Source of the DNA: an uncultured Bacteroidales bacterium
Lineage (GTDB): Bacteria > Bacteroidota > Bacteroidia > Bacteroidales > WCHB1-69
Reading direction: 5' to 3'
Length of the DNA: 64,000 bases
Assembly (NCBI GenBank): GCA_900316305.1
Contig: ONCM01000004.1
Span: forward strand, 1-64,000
Made by a program: the position numbers and the translations under genes
Notes under the pieces: model-generated
What the model was told of the DNA's origin: nothing
What the model saw: only the letters and a program-made list of their open reading frames with translations
The model's database searches: none
Shown: piece by piece, positions 26,601-34,806 of the stretch
Position numbering within the stretch: the stretch's first letter is position 1
Layout: each line of letters starts with the position of its first letter

Positions 26601-28772
26601 AGATCCTGTTGAAGTCTCAGACACTACGGTGTGATTGTCTTGGAGGGTCGGTGACGGCGTGGTGCTCCAGCAGAACCCTCTTTCAGTGATATTGTTGCCG
26701 CCGTCATCAGTAATAGAGCCGGTGACATCGGCTTCGGTGTTGGAGACGTATGTGTAGTTTGCCGTAATGCCATCGGGAAGGCTTATAGTGGTGAACGTCC
26801 TCATATTGCCGTAAGCGGTGCCTACTTGGTTGGTGGCGTACGCGCGCACGTGATAGGTGTGTCCGGAGACTAACCCTCCCATAGTGCACGTGAACGGTGA
26901 CGTATTTGTCCCGGCTGCGACATGGAAGTCCGCAAGGGTAGGGGTTGTTTGCGTCTCACTCCAACACAAACCCTGTTCCAGAATAGGCGTTCCACCATTA
27001 TTCGAGACGGTGCCACCTGAGACCGCGGAAGTGTCAAGGATATTGGTGACATTGGAGGTGTTGACGTAAGGTAGGGTGTAAGCTACGGTAGAAAAAGAAC
27101 TGTTTTCTCCGTAAGCCGTGCCGGAGGCGTTGGTTGCATAGGCTCTGTAGTAGTAGATAGTGCCGGCCGTGAGGTTGGTCAAGTTCGAAGAAAAGGTACC
27201 CATCCCTTGACCTTCAACCGTGTGCAGGGATGCCGTTGTGGGGTTGGGCTCGGTGTCCCAGCAGATACCACGTTCGGTGACCGTCTGCAAGCCGTCATAC
27301 AACACGGTGCCGCTACAGGTGGCAGAGTAGTAGCCGATGGACGTTGCATTCCCTGTAATTACAGTAGGAATGCTCACTTGGACGTCAGCGGAATCTGACG
27401 GAAATGCGAGTTCGGCTTCCACAATGTAGCCGTTGTCCTGGCTCCATCCGTCAATGATCTTGATCTGCCAGAGACCGTTCATCGGACAACCGATTAGCGA
27501 GGCAAAGGACTGGTCGGGATGATAGACGTTGGTCATATTGGCGACATCTGTGGAATCCGCATACGAATTGTTGCTTAGGCCGTTTGGCGAGGGATTGTTT
27601 GCGTAGATGCGGCTACAGGATTCATAGACTAACGCATTGGAACAGGCATATTGGTATCCTTCGGAAACATTATTGGACCAGCAGTAGTTCCAACAAATTC
27701 CTATGGGGTTTAGCCCAAGATTACATGGATCATAGCCGTCGGGTTTGTAATATTGCCCGAAGCGGAGGACAGGAGAGTCGTTTGTTTGCCATCCCCAATC
27801 ATCCGAAGGTATTAACGAGGTACAATTGTTGCTGCCGCCAGAGTTATGTTTTCTCAGGATGGCGGCGGACTGTCCGTTGGGACAGGTGAGCGAAATCCAC
27901 AAGTCGCCCACGTAGGAATGTTCCATTTTTAACCGTATATAGCGGATGGTTTCTTCACTTTGTATGGTTTTTCCAGAGGGATAGCCGCTTACCATAAAGT
28001 CAATGGTGCCAAGACAGGTGTTGTTGCAGGCCATCCCATCAGGGATGAACAAGGTGTCCGTGTTGACGAAATGCCCATCTACCGTGGTATGCTCCCATAG
28101 ATGGAATACCAATTCAATGGTCTCGTCTCCGTAAAGTTCTTGTTCAATGGTGTCGCTGTAGTAAGGGGTGTTGTCATTCAGGATGATGCCGGTGTAGCGC
28201 ATCAGGTCGCCGGGGACGTAAGGATGTTCGCCGCTCATGGTCCGTTTCAGGGTATAGGTTAGCGGACCGGCGTTGAGGTACTCGATGTGGTTATGGCCGG
28301 CATTCCCGTTGTTCACCATCTTGATGGAGGCCCCATCGCGGCTGGTCTTCACTGTCAGCAGATAGGATTGCGGGGTGTTCAGCCAAATGCGGAACGTGTG
28401 CGTTCCCGCGTGCAGTCGAACGGACTTTTCTGTTACTTTTCGTCCTGACATGTCTGTCACCGTTATGACAACGTGATCGTCATACGGCATCGTCATGTTG
28501 AAGTCTGTCACCCCATCGAAAGGGTTCGGGACATTCTGCGAAAGCGAGAATGCTGAGACATTCTCGTAGTCATTCAAGCCCGCGCCTGACAGGATAAGGA
28601 TCGTGTCAGGATAGTAGAGCGTGTCTGCCCAGTTTTGTGTAAGGTTCTCAACCACAACATGATGCAACTGCACATAGTTGTCAAGATTGTCTTTCCCCGT
28701 GAAGGTGAGGGTGGTTTGTGCTGTCAGTGTTCCAAAACAGCAGAGTACCATCCAAATGAATAGTCTTTTCAT
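23661..28772 (-). CDS. large FISUMP-domain surface protein with N-terminal sorting-like domain
   Basis: 1703 residues. Signal peptide MKRLFIWMVLCCFGTLTAQ. Residues ~77-160 look like a T9SS type A sorting domain (FSLSQNVPNPFDGVTDFNMT, then VTDMSGRKV), here near the N-terminus rather than the C-terminus. Residues ~245-475 resemble a proprotein-convertase P-domain. Then come two blocks, each of four ~90-residue repeats with the motif TERGICWGTxPxP, and each followed by a FISUMP domain (GTQCWMKENMRSTHYADGT near 870, and GEQCWLKENLRSTHYVDGS near 1500). It ends in that second FISUMP domain. Probably a surface adhesin or sugar-binding protein. Downstream of the subtilase. Confidence 0.88.
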   Translation of the reverse strand: MKRLFIWMVLCCFGTLTAQTTLTFTGKDNLDNYVQLHHVVVENLTQNWADTLYYPDTILILSGAGLNDYENVSAFSLSQNVPNPFDGVTDFNMTMPYDDHVVITVTDMSGRKVTEKSVRLHAGTHTFRIWLNTPQSYLLTVKTSRDGASIKMVNNGNAGHNHIEYLNAGPLTYTLKRTMSGEHPYVPGDLMRYTGIILNDNTPYYSDTIEQELYGDETIELVFHLWEHTTVDGHFVNTDTLFIPDGMACNNTCLGTIDFMVSGYPSGKTIQSEETIRYIRLKMEHSYVGDLWISLTCPNGQSAAILRKHNSGGSNNCTSLIPSDDWGWQTNDSPVLRFGQYYKPDGYDPCNLGLNPIGICWNYCWSNNVSEGYQYACSNALVYESCSRIYANNPSPNGLSNNSYADSTDVANMTNVYHPDQSFASLIGCPMNGLWQIKIIDGWSQDNGYIVEAELAFPSDSADVQVSIPTVITGNATSIGYYSATCSGTVLYDGLQTVTERGICWDTEPNPTTASLHTVEGQGMGTFSSNLTNLTAGTIYYYRAYATNASGTAYGENSSFSTVAYTLPYVNTSNVTNILDTSAVSGGTVSNNGGTPILEQGLCWSETQTTPTLADFHVAAGTNTSPFTCTMGGLVSGHTYHVRAYATNQVGTAYGNMRTFTTISLPDGITANYTYVSNTEADVTGSITDDGGNNITERGFCWSTTPSPTLQDNHTVVSETSTGSFSSRISGLVPGTTYYLNAFATNNAGTNYSADVTFTTTSKPFVTTATAHDFTNSSATVGGTVVYDGGIPVTERGICWGTQPEPSLDDQFAPIGAGLGDFTYMLTDLEPNTLYYVRTYATNAIATAYGNTVTFVTDDNEFFCGVSTVRDYDENRYHTLALGTQCWMKENMRSTHYADGTLIPLGTNVSATTSIRCYPNGNPINVAQYGYLYSWYAAMHGNPPANNQGICPDGWHVPSYDEWNVLFNYVRSKPPYYCNNQSDHFAKALAADYAWQSYDGFCSIGNGVSNNNATDFSMLPAGEYNTFDSYEAFGIESAFLNSTLEGNNFLVISLSKFDSYYVPTLTPIQYYMTSVRCLRDLPLNMTSLVAITDAAGSITTNSAVIPYSISVYDADTVITNGICWGTEPSPSLVDNIIYSESLNAGDHSIQVNDLASNTVYYVRAFATNNSGTVYGRQRVFRTLDPANAGSANPSPILPIVKTVQIANAFNGSSANCDGNVLFDGYSTITQRGICWGTTPNPTISGMHVACGTGTGLFMGELNSLSAGDTYYVRAYATNSAGTAYGENLILTVPVLPSVTTQSVTNIGGISATCSGMVTFDGYEEILARGICWDTLPNPTLSANFTTDGMGIGIFSHSITDLIPNTTYYVRAYATNKVGTSYGNEVTFTTVAIPEITTEVPNMITYNSAWTGGSNIQDNGFPITEKGICWSEQPHPDINGQHSVADGTGTYPFAYQLTGLTQGFRYYVRAYATNSQGTAYGQEVTFIARNDANPCPGDTTVTDFDGNIYHTVQIGEQCWLKENLRSTHYVDGSYFSNSSYPDNDSANVPIYGLMYSWETAMNGAASSETPGAVQGICPNGWHLPSYSEFQTLKNYCEATYSCVSKALASTSGWHYTNLSGCYPSYNSQLNNQSGFSAYPTGSLDSHPVLSGISYSTAFWSSTLHHSDSFSTCSYTPVLMYIESDFYITWSPISGHLPVRCVRNE

Positions 28773-28884
28773 AGTGTTTTATTTTGTTAATATATCATTA
28801 TAACGGAGGAAACAACAGCCGTTCCCGGTTATATGATACAAAAGTGCCAAAGGGTTGCACTTTGTTGAAAAATTTTTTGTGTCT

Positions 28885-30645
28885 CTACCGTTTGGGCTCT
28901 TCCATGGGCGGTTCCAATCCTACTATTCTGCTCTGTGTCTTGCCGTTGATGACGAAATCGAGGCGGTAGAACTGGTATGGCTGTTTTTTGGACAATTTGG
29001 GCAGGACGAGTTCGTGTGAAAGGAAGCCTTTCGTAGTCTGTATCGTTTTGTATTTCAGTTTGATCGTTTTACCTTCAACTATTTGCCCGTTGACGAATGT
29101 GATGGGCGTGGCTGTCACAGATTCAGGGAACACGCCGTTTTCAGTGATGGCGTGGAGGTCTCGGTCTTGTGTGCTGTAGCCGCAATTTGCCAAAATGACG
29201 ACATCTTTTTCGCCGTATTTCAGGATGTTATAGGCTCTAAGGAAGTCGGTGATACCATAGCCGTAGCCGTTTTCAACATCCACCTCAGTGATAGATTTGC
29301 CGTTAATACTCATGTTGCGGTCGCCGGCTTGGCGCACGGCCGCCATGATCTCGTAGTTGCTCTTTTCGGGGAAGGCCTGCCACAGACAGGTGACCATGCC
29401 GGAGAGCATCGGGGAGGAGAAGGAGGTGCCATCGGCCATGGTGATGACCCCTTTGGGTGTGCTGAGGTAGGTGTTGCGGCCCACGGCGCACGCGTCGGGC
29501 TTGATGCGGCCGTCGGCGGTGGGACCGAACGAGCTGAAATACGCCCGCCCGCCCTTGATGTTGACGGCACCCACGGTGAGGATGTCCTTGGCATCTGCCG
29601 GAGCACCGATATATTTCCACTTTTTGCCGCCCTCGTTGCCCGCACTGTTGCAGATCAGCAAACCTTTGCTGGCGGCGATGGTGGCGGCGCGGGAGGCACG
29701 GCTCACCTCACCCGTGAGGTCTTCGTAGGTACGCTGGTTCACGCTGTCGTCGAAGGTGGTGTAGCCTAATGAGGAGTTAAGAGTCTGACAACCAAGACTG
29801 TCGGCGTATTCCAAGCCGGCCACCCAGTTGTCCTCTTCCACGCGGTCCTCACTACCAGACTCTTCGGTTTGTGCCACATAAACCTGCACCATCGGGGCGG
29901 TGCCGACGAGTTTTCCGGGGATGTAGGAGGCGATGCAGGAGAGCACCATCGTGCCGTGCGAGTGCTTGCGCATCGGGTCTTTCTCGGGTTGCACGAAGTT
30001 GCGGGCACCGAGCAGACGATGGTCGTTGCGCAGGATGTCGAAGCAGGAGATGGAGTCGATGTTTTCGAAGCCGCCATCGAGGACCATCATCTGCATACCC
30101 TCGCCGCGGAAGCCCATGCGGTGCAACCAATGCACGTTGTTGACACGCACCTGCAGTTTTGCTTTACCGTAGTCAAAGTCGTTATTTTGTTGTATGTCAG
30201 TTTGATAGGAGTATGTTGGTTGGCCACCGCTGCCAGGAAAGACGTAGGCTGGCTCAACAGGCGGCAGGGGCTCTTTCGGGACATCGGTGCGCTGCACGGA
30301 ATCCACGAAAGGCAGCTTTTCGATGGCCTCCTTCATGTCCTCGCGCAGGGCATAGACGGTCATGCCGTTGAGCCACTTGGAGGTGGTGAAGCAGCGGGCG
30401 GCGGTGTCGAGGGCGAGCACCTGCCGCACGTATTCGGGGTTCACGGGCAGGTCGCGCTCGTCGATGGCGATGCCGCGGACCTTGCGTAGTTCGAGGGCGC
30501 GGGGCGACAGAAATGCCTCGGGTTTGTCAATGGAGTAGGGGGTTCCCTTTTTGTCGGTGAACGCCACCCAGTACTTCGCGGGGGTCTGGGCGAAGGTGGC
30601 GGCCGCAAGGATGGTCGCCAAGGCTAAGAGGAGGAGTTTTTTCAT
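28885..30645 (-). CDS. secreted S8 family serine peptidase (subtilase)
   Basis: 586 residues. Signal peptide MKKLLLLALATILAAATFAQ, then a propeptide-like region. The catalytic triad is complete: Asp190 (MMVLDGGFEN), His230 (KHSHGTMVLS), Ser408 (ADGTSFSSPMLSG), with oxyanion Asn337 (NSAGNEGG). The C-terminal ~130 residues form a beta domain ending SRIVGLEPPMEEPKR. No T9SS tail is visible, so it is probably periplasmic or exported by another route. Starts MKK near the 30-kb repeat region. It may be transcribed with the FISUMP protein downstream (112-base gap). Confidence 0.93.
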   Translation of the reverse strand: MKKLLLLALATILAAATFAQTPAKYWVAFTDKKGTPYSIDKPEAFLSPRALELRKVRGIAIDERDLPVNPEYVRQVLALDTAARCFTTSKWLNGMTVYALREDMKEAIEKLPFVDSVQRTDVPKEPLPPVEPAYVFPGSGGQPTYSYQTDIQQNNDFDYGKAKLQVRVNNVHWLHRMGFRGEGMQMMVLDGGFENIDSISCFDILRNDHRLLGARNFVQPEKDPMRKHSHGTMVLSCIASYIPGKLVGTAPMVQVYVAQTEESGSEDRVEEDNWVAGLEYADSLGCQTLNSSLGYTTFDDSVNQRTYEDLTGEVSRASRAATIAASKGLLICNSAGNEGGKKWKYIGAPADAKDILTVGAVNIKGGRAYFSSFGPTADGRIKPDACAVGRNTYLSTPKGVITMADGTSFSSPMLSGMVTCLWQAFPEKSNYEIMAAVRQAGDRNMSINGKSITEVDVENGYGYGITDFLRAYNILKYGEKDVVILANCGYSTQDRDLHAITENGVFPESVTATPITFVNGQIVEGKTIKLKYKTIQTTKGFLSHELVLPKLSKKQPYQFYRLDFVINGKTQSRIVGLEPPMEEPKR

Positions 30646-30663
30646 AATTATGTTATTTTGATG

Positions 30664-30757
30664 TGCCCCACACTGCGGCTATCGCCTTGTGTGGGGTTAA
30701 TTGCGCTTCGCGCGTTTTGCCCCTCCGGGGCTGCTTAAGGAATTATGTTTTAAAATA
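30664..30757. repeat. composite hairpin repeat (inverted three-hairpin and GTTAATTGC families)
   Basis: First a hairpin CCCCACAC (30666-30673) with GTGTGGGG (30689-30696), then GTTAATTGCGCTTCGCGCG, then GCCCCTCCGGGGC and GGAATTATGTTTT. The last part is the reverse complement of the start of the repeat at 11377-11448. The middle part matches 5321-5366. Confidence 0.75.
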
Positions 30758-30770
30758 TGGGGGTTAACAC

Positions 30771-30808
30771 ATTCATAATTCATCATTCTACATTCATCAT
30801 TCTTCATT
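30771..30808. repeat. word repeat (ATTCATC/ATTCTAC/ATTCTTC)
   Basis: The 26 bases at 30783-30808 are the exact reverse complement of 2135-2160. They encode the last residues (NEE) and stop of the next gene on the - strand, as at the end of mutB. Confidence 0.9.
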
Positions 30809-31648
30809 TTTCCGCAGGTACTCTTCCGCATACCGGTAGAATTTCATCGCCATTTCCTTGTTGCCGCGCTTTTCGGCCTCGCGGGCGATGGTGAGGTACG
30901 ACTCATAGACGCCCTCGCGGGAACGCAGGATGCCTTTGTAATAGTCGTCGTTGCAGTAGCCGCTGGGCATGTTGTTGCAGAAGTGCTCCAGGGCGAGGAA
31001 GACCTCCAGAGCCTCCGCTGCATGACCGTTTTTCACCAGCTCGTCGCCGTGCGTGTAAAGTCGGTCGTAAAGCATCAGCGTGAAGTCAGAGACCGCCATC
31101 TCCTGCTCGTCGGTGAGGGTGGTCTGCGTATAGACTTTGTGGATGAGATCGACGCAAGGCTGGTATTGTCGTTGTGCCAGCAGAATCTTGCACTTCAGCA
31201 GCATGGCATCGGGGTTAAGCGGGTTGTATTGCAGTGCCCGATCGAGATTGTACATGGCTCGGTTGGTGTCATAGAACGACATCTCCTCCACGGCGCGGAC
31301 GTAAAAATCCTGGTCCACCCGTGCCTTGCGCGCGGCAAAGATTTCGTTCATACGCTCTGCTTTGCTGCGAACGCGTACGTATGCTTGCTTGGTGGCGTAG
31401 AAATCCATCCGGGGGTTCCGTGCCAACGTGGTGTTCAGCTGCGGGGCAATCTTGTCCATCTCCTTGAGGATGTCCCGCAGGAATAGGTAGTGTAGCGATA
31501 CAATCTCAGGATCCTCGTACTCCAGCTCATTCAGCCGACTGTCCCAACGCTGGAACATCACCGGTAGCGAGTCTGCGGGAACGGGCTTCTGTGCCTGCAG
31601 TTCGAAAACCACCGGCAACAGGAAGAGGAAAAGGATCCTTGTTCTCAT
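30797..31648 (-). CDS. exported helical repeat (TPR-like) protein
   Basis: 283 residues from the ATG at 31648, which starts a clean signal peptide (MRTRILFLFLLPVVFELQAQ). Fifteen codons further upstream there is another ATG with no signal character. The mature part is all helical, with pairs such as SFYDTNRAMYNLDRALQYNP, DAMLLKCKILLAQRQYQPCV and HAAEALEVFLALEHF, matching tetratricopeptide-like repeats. Probably a periplasmic scaffold of unknown partner. The final NEE and TGA come from a dispersed word repeat. Confidence 0.75.
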   Translation of the reverse strand: MRTRILFLFLLPVVFELQAQKPVPADSLPVMFQRWDSRLNELEYEDPEIVSLHYLFLRDILKEMDKIAPQLNTTLARNPRMDFYATKQAYVRVRSKAERMNEIFAARKARVDQDFYVRAVEEMSFYDTNRAMYNLDRALQYNPLNPDAMLLKCKILLAQRQYQPCVDLIHKVYTQTTLTDEQEMAVSDFTLMLYDRLYTHGDELVKNGHAAEALEVFLALEHFCNNMPSGYCNDDYYKGILRSREGVYESYLTIAREAEKRGNKEMAMKFYRYAEEYLRKNEE

Positions 31649-31681
31649 TCTTAAATGGTTAATGGTTGTTAAATGGGTGTC

Positions 31682-31709
31682 GTAGAGACGCAAAATCCTG
31701 CGTCTCTAC
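31682..31709. repeat. GTAGAGACG palindrome, copy C
   Basis: 28 bases, arms GTAGAGACGC and GCGTCTCTAC with an imperfect AAAATCCT centre. It lies between the TPR-like gene and the thioredoxin gene. Confidence 0.9.
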
Positions 31710-31727
31710 AATACCCTAATCCGAATA

Positions 31728-32252
31728 TTATTTGATGAAATCTTCAATGGCATTCACCAGTTCGGCCTCTGAAGGAGCACCGACCATCTTGCCGGGTTGG
31801 GTGTTGGATTTCAGGAAGATAAGAGTGGGGATGCTGCTGATGCCGAGACTTTGGCAGATGTCTTGCGCCCTGTCAACATTGATCTTGTAGATGATCAGTT
31901 TTCCCTTGTACTTTTCGGCGAGTTTCTCCGTGATGGGCTTCAGCTGCATACACGGTTTGCACCAGTCGGCGTAGAAATCGACGATGCAAGGAGTGCTGCC
32001 CTTGTAGCGGAGTCCGAGTTCGGGGTTCATGTCGGCGACGCGATCCCGGAATTCTTCGGCGGTGAGGGCGATGACCTTGCCGGAGAGGTCTTCCTTCTGG
32101 GCGGGAGTTGCCTCTTGGCCCGGATTCAGATGGCTGTAGTCGTTGGCCGTTTCTGTTTGGGTCGGATCTTGATTCTGGTCCGTTTTGTTTTTCTGTCCGC
32201 AGGCGGTGAACATCATTGCCGCGAGGGTGAGGATGAGGATGTGTTTTTTCAT
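31728..32252 (-). CDS. thioredoxin-fold lipoprotein
   Basis: 174 residues. SPII lipobox FTAC (Cys18), then an acidic/Gln-rich linker of about 40 residues, then a thioredoxin domain with the active site ADWCKPC (Cys98, Cys101) and the cis-Pro loop ISSIPTLIFLKS. Typical of periplasm-facing disulfide oxidoreductases of Bacteroidota, where several such lipoproteins keep envelope cysteines reduced or act in oxygen defence. Monocistronic or coupled with the gene at 30797, separated only by palindrome copy C. Confidence 0.9.
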   Translation of the reverse strand: MKKHILILTLAAMMFTACGQKNKTDQNQDPTQTETANDYSHLNPGQEATPAQKEDLSGKVIALTAEEFRDRVADMNPELGLRYKGSTPCIVDFYADWCKPCMQLKPITEKLAEKYKGKLIIYKINVDRAQDICQSLGISSIPTLIFLKSNTQPGKMVGAPSEAELVNAIEDFIK

Positions 32253-32276
32253 ATTGATTACTGGTTTGTTCTGATG

Positions 32277-32338
32277 ACCCTAGGGCTCGACTTCGTCTCA
32301 CCCTAGGTTGACACGTGTCGGGCTTGCAGCCCTCTTGG
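32277..32338. repeat. hairpin-rich intergenic sequence
   Basis: Contains CCCTAGGG, a second CCCTAGG, GACACGTGTC and GGGCTTGCAGCCC, each self-complementary or paired. A single copy of this type in the window. Confidence 0.5.
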
Positions 32339-32342
32339 AATG

Positions 32343-32372
32343 TACTACTAACTGCCAACTACTAACTGTTTG
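32343..32372. repeat. heptamer array at the end of murD
   Basis: On the - strand TTAGTAG, TTGGCAG and TTAGTAG words form the last codons (QLVVGS) and the TAG stop of murD. Confidence 0.75.
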
Positions 32373-33724
32373 AAGTACGTTCCGCGTTGTTCGAAGTTCT
32401 TGAACTGGTTGTAGCTGGCGGCGGCGGGGGAGAGGAGGACGATGCCGCCTTCGGGGGTCTTGTCGAAGGCGAAACGGACGATGGCCTCCCAGTCGTCGGT
32501 TTCGATGAAGTTGGTCGGCATGGCGTTTTGCTCGCGGCACATCTCCAGCATCCGGTGGCCGGCAGGACCCGTGAAGGCGATGTTCTCAATCGGATTCTTC
32601 TTGAGGAAGTCGATGAGCACCTGGTAGTCGATGCCGCGGTCGTGACCACCGAGGATAAGGGTCTCCACGCCACGCAGGGCTTTCACCGCCGCGATGGCCG
32701 ACTCGGGGATCGTGGAGATGCTGTCGTTGTAGAACTCGATGCCCTTGAAAGTGCCTACGAACTCAATGCGGTGCGGCAACCCCTTGAAGGTCAGCAGTGC
32801 ATCCATGATGTCGTTGTGCGCGACACCGAACCGGCGGCTAATGGCGATGGCAGCCATGATGTTGAAATAATTGTGCGTGCCGGGCAGGTTCTTGTAGTCG
32901 ATGAGGTCGTATTCATCGATGATTTCGCCGTCGTTGAAGAAGCGGACGAGGTGGTTATGACAGCGGGCGTGCAGACCGGGATGGATTTGCGTGCCGAAGA
33001 CGCAGGTGTCGCTCTCGGGTTTGTTGCCCTTCACCCAACCGGGGATATGTTCGTCGTCGCCGTTGTAAACCAAGAAGTTGCCGGCATGTTGGAACTTGAA
33101 GATGTTGGTTTTGGCGTTCTGGTAGTTGTTGAACGAGTTGAAGTGGTCGAGGTGCTCTTGGTAGATGTTGAGCAGCACAGCGTAGTCGGGGGAGTGGTGC
33201 GTGAACTCCAGCTGGTGGGCCGAAAGCTCCGCCACCACGATGGATTCGGGAGTGAGCTGCTCCACGATGTCGAAAAACGGGGTACCGATGTTGCCCGCCA
33301 GAAAGACGTTTTCGCGCACATGGCTCAGGATGTGGTAGATCAGCGAGGCCGTGGTGCTCTTGCCCTTCGTCCCCGTGATGCCCACCACCTGCTCGTGGAA
33401 ATACTCCAAAAAGAGGTTCGTCTGCGAGGTGATTCGCTCATTGTCGATGTAATAGTCCAGCATATTGAAGCTGATGCCCGGACTTTTGAAAATCAGGTCG
33501 TAGTTGTTGAGGTTGCGGTCGTACTCCTTGCCTTTGATGATTTTGAGGTGCTTGTCCTCGGCAAAGTCATCGGTTTTCAGGTTCTCGTTGCCGTCAGCGA
33601 CCACCAGTTTCATTTTCGGGAAGTGCCGGCGGATAAAACGGTAGGTGGAGATTCCTTCCTTACCGAATCCTAATATAATAACTTTTTGATTCTCAATTCT
33701 TTCGAGAAGTTGCTCTAAGGCCAT
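32348..33724 (-). CDS. murD: UDP-N-acetylmuramoyl-L-alanine--D-glutamate ligase
   Basis: 458 residues from the ATG at 33724, which gives MALEQLLERIENQKVIILGF; the upstream ATG at 33757 lies in the promoter region. It adds D-Glu to UDP-MurNAc-L-Ala in the cytoplasm, using ATP. The N-terminal nucleotide domain is followed by the ATP loop GITGTKGKSTTAS (residues 115-127), then the Mur ligase middle domain and C-terminal domain (GGHDRGIDYQVLIDFLKKNP, LLSPAAASYNQFKNFEQRG). murD is usually inside the division/cell-wall cluster, but no other mur or fts gene is nearby here. The last residues and stop derive from a heptamer array. Confidence 0.95.
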   Translation of the reverse strand: MALEQLLERIENQKVIILGFGKEGISTYRFIRRHFPKMKLVVADGNENLKTDDFAEDKHLKIIKGKEYDRNLNNYDLIFKSPGISFNMLDYYIDNERITSQTNLFLEYFHEQVVGITGTKGKSTTASLIYHILSHVRENVFLAGNIGTPFFDIVEQLTPESIVVAELSAHQLEFTHHSPDYAVLLNIYQEHLDHFNSFNNYQNAKTNIFKFQHAGNFLVYNGDDEHIPGWVKGNKPESDTCVFGTQIHPGLHARCHNHLVRFFNDGEIIDEYDLIDYKNLPGTHNYFNIMAAIAISRRFGVAHNDIMDALLTFKGLPHRIEFVGTFKGIEFYNDSISTIPESAIAAVKALRGVETLILGGHDRGIDYQVLIDFLKKNPIENIAFTGPAGHRMLEMCREQNAMPTNFIETDDWEAIVRFAFDKTPEGGIVLLSPAAASYNQFKNFEQRGTYFKQLVVGS

Positions 33725-33745
33725 AGGTGGTTTGGTTTTAAGGCA

Positions 33746-33753
33746 CAAAAATA
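33746..33753 (-). promoter_or_regulatory. -7 box (TATTTTTG) for murD
   Basis: On the - strand it reads TTATTTTTGTGCC, 22 bases before the start. Divergent from the box at 33806. Confidence 0.5.
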
Positions 33754-33805
33754 ACAAAAAATGTGATTCACGAGGAAATAACGGCGTATGTCCGCAAAGA
33801 TTGTA

Positions 33806-33813
33806 TATCTTTG
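33806..33813 (+). promoter_or_regulatory. -7 box (TATCTTTG) for the GNAT gene
   Basis: Reads GTATATCTTTGCGCC, 26 bases before the ATG at 33839, which is why the in-frame ATG at 33788 is rejected. Confidence 0.6.
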
Positions 33814-33838
33814 CGCCTCAATTGAAAAATTTAAGATT

Positions 33839-34273
33839 ATGCAAGAATATCAGATACGATTGATGACGATGGACGACTACGACCAGGTATATGCGTTGTG
33901 GTCGATCACGGAAGGCATGGCGTTGCGCGGCTACGATGACTCCGCGGAAGGCATCGCCAAGTTCCTGAAAAAGAACCCCACCTCCAATTTTGTAGCGGTT
34001 ATGGACGGTGAAATTGTAGGTGTGATCATGTGCGGCATGGACGGTCGCCGCGCCTACATCTACCACACGGTCGTGCGCAAGGACCTCCGTCAGCGCGGCA
34101 TCGGCAAAGCCCTGCTCAACATGGTCTATCACGCCATCGAACAGGAGGGCATCAAGAAGAACGGCTTATTGGTGCTGAAAAACAACGAAATCGGTAATAA
34201 GTTCTGGCAAATGCAGGGCTGGACGGAGAGGGTGGATCTTAATTATTACAGCAAAAATAACGTGGAACAATAG
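33839..34273 (+). CDS. GNAT family N-acetyltransferase
   Basis: 144 residues. The order of the GNAT fold is clear: IRLMTMDDYDQVYALWSIT at the N-terminus, FVAVMDGEIVGVIMCG (strand 4), and the acetyl-CoA loop RKDLRQRGIGKALLNMVYHA with the Q/RxxGxG/A signature. The C-terminus is NKFWQMQGWTERVDLNYYSK. Substrate unknown; this short type acetylates amines of small molecules or protein N-termini. Divergently transcribed from murD. Confidence 0.9.
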   Translation: MQEYQIRLMTMDDYDQVYALWSITEGMALRGYDDSAEGIAKFLKKNPTSNFVAVMDGEIVGVIMCGMDGRRAYIYHTVVRKDLRQRGIGKALLNMVYHAIEQEGIKKNGLLVLKNNEIGNKFWQMQGWTERVDLNYYSKNNVEQ

Positions 34274-34292
34274 AGACACAGTGTTCCCGTAT

Positions 34293-34320
34293 GTAGAGAC
34301 GCGGTGCACCACGTCTCTAC
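34293..34320. repeat. GTAGAGACG palindrome, copy D
   Basis: 28 bases with centre GGTGCACC. Its sequence equals the reverse complement of copy F inside the giant surface gene. A further partial arm (TAGAGACAC) lies just before it. Confidence 0.95.
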
Positions 34321-34336
34321 ATATGGGTTGAACGAT

Positions 34337-34370
34337 AAAAAAAACGGTTTCTTTCGAAACCGTTTTTTTT
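34337..34370. terminator. strong bidirectional terminator
   Basis: 15-bp perfect stem, AAAAAAAACGGTTTC with GAAACCGTTTTTTTT, 4-base loop TTTC. A-rich on one side and T-rich on the other, so it can end both the + strand GNAT transcript and the - strand tRNA/ribosomal transcript. Confidence 0.9.
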
Positions 34371-34377
34371 ACGTACG

Positions 34378-34451
34378 TGGAGCGTATGAGAATCGAACTC
34401 ACGACCTCTTGACTGCCAGTCAAACGCTCTAGCCAACTGAGCTAACGCCCC
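34378..34451 (-). tRNA. tRNA-Ala (anticodon GGC)
   Basis: 74 bases, no encoded CCA. Acceptor GGGGCGT pairs with ACGCTCC, with the G3:U70 wobble pair that is the alanine identity signal. D arm TTAGCTCAGTTGGCTAGAGC; anticodon loop CTGGCAG; T arm GTGAGTTCGATTCTCAT. Located 34 bases past the end of rpsJ on the same strand and followed by the terminator at 34337-34370, so probably cut from the ribosomal transcript. Confidence 0.95.
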
Positions 34452-34485
34452 AGAGTTAGCCTGATGTTCAGGCTGTTTGTTTACT

Positions 34486-34800
34486 TCAGACTTTGATTTC
34501 AACGTCAACGCCGCTGGGCAATTCCAGCTTCATCAGAGCGTCGATGGTCTGAGTGGTGGTACCGTAGATGTCCAGGATTCTCTTGTAGGTGGAGAGCTGG
34601 AACTGTTCTCTAGACTTCTTGTTGACGAAGGTAGAGCGGTTCACGGTGAAGATTTTCTTGTGGGTCGGAAGCGGAATAGGGCCAACGAGCACCACTTTGT
34701 CGTCCTTCACGCTGTTCACAGTCTTGACGATCTTCTCGGCAGACTTGTCAACCAACGTGTGGTCGAATGATTTCAGTTTAATTCTAATTCTATGAGCCAT
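34486..34800 (-). CDS. rpsJ: 30S ribosomal protein S10
   Basis: 104 residues, full length. [40 protein letters not shown] and [20 protein letters not shown] are the conserved S10 segments. It is last in the order rpsL-rpsG-fusA-rpsJ. In most Bacteroidota rpsJ is followed directly by rplC and the rest of the S10 operon; here a tRNA-Ala and a terminator follow instead. S10 also takes part in transcription antitermination. Confidence 0.97.
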   Translation of the reverse strand: MAHRIRIKLKSFDHTLVDKSAEKIVKTVNSVKDDKVVLVGPIPLPTHKKIFTVNRSTFVNKKSREQFQLSTYKRILDIYGTTTQTIDALMKLELPSGVDVEIKV

Positions 34801-34806
34801 TTATCT

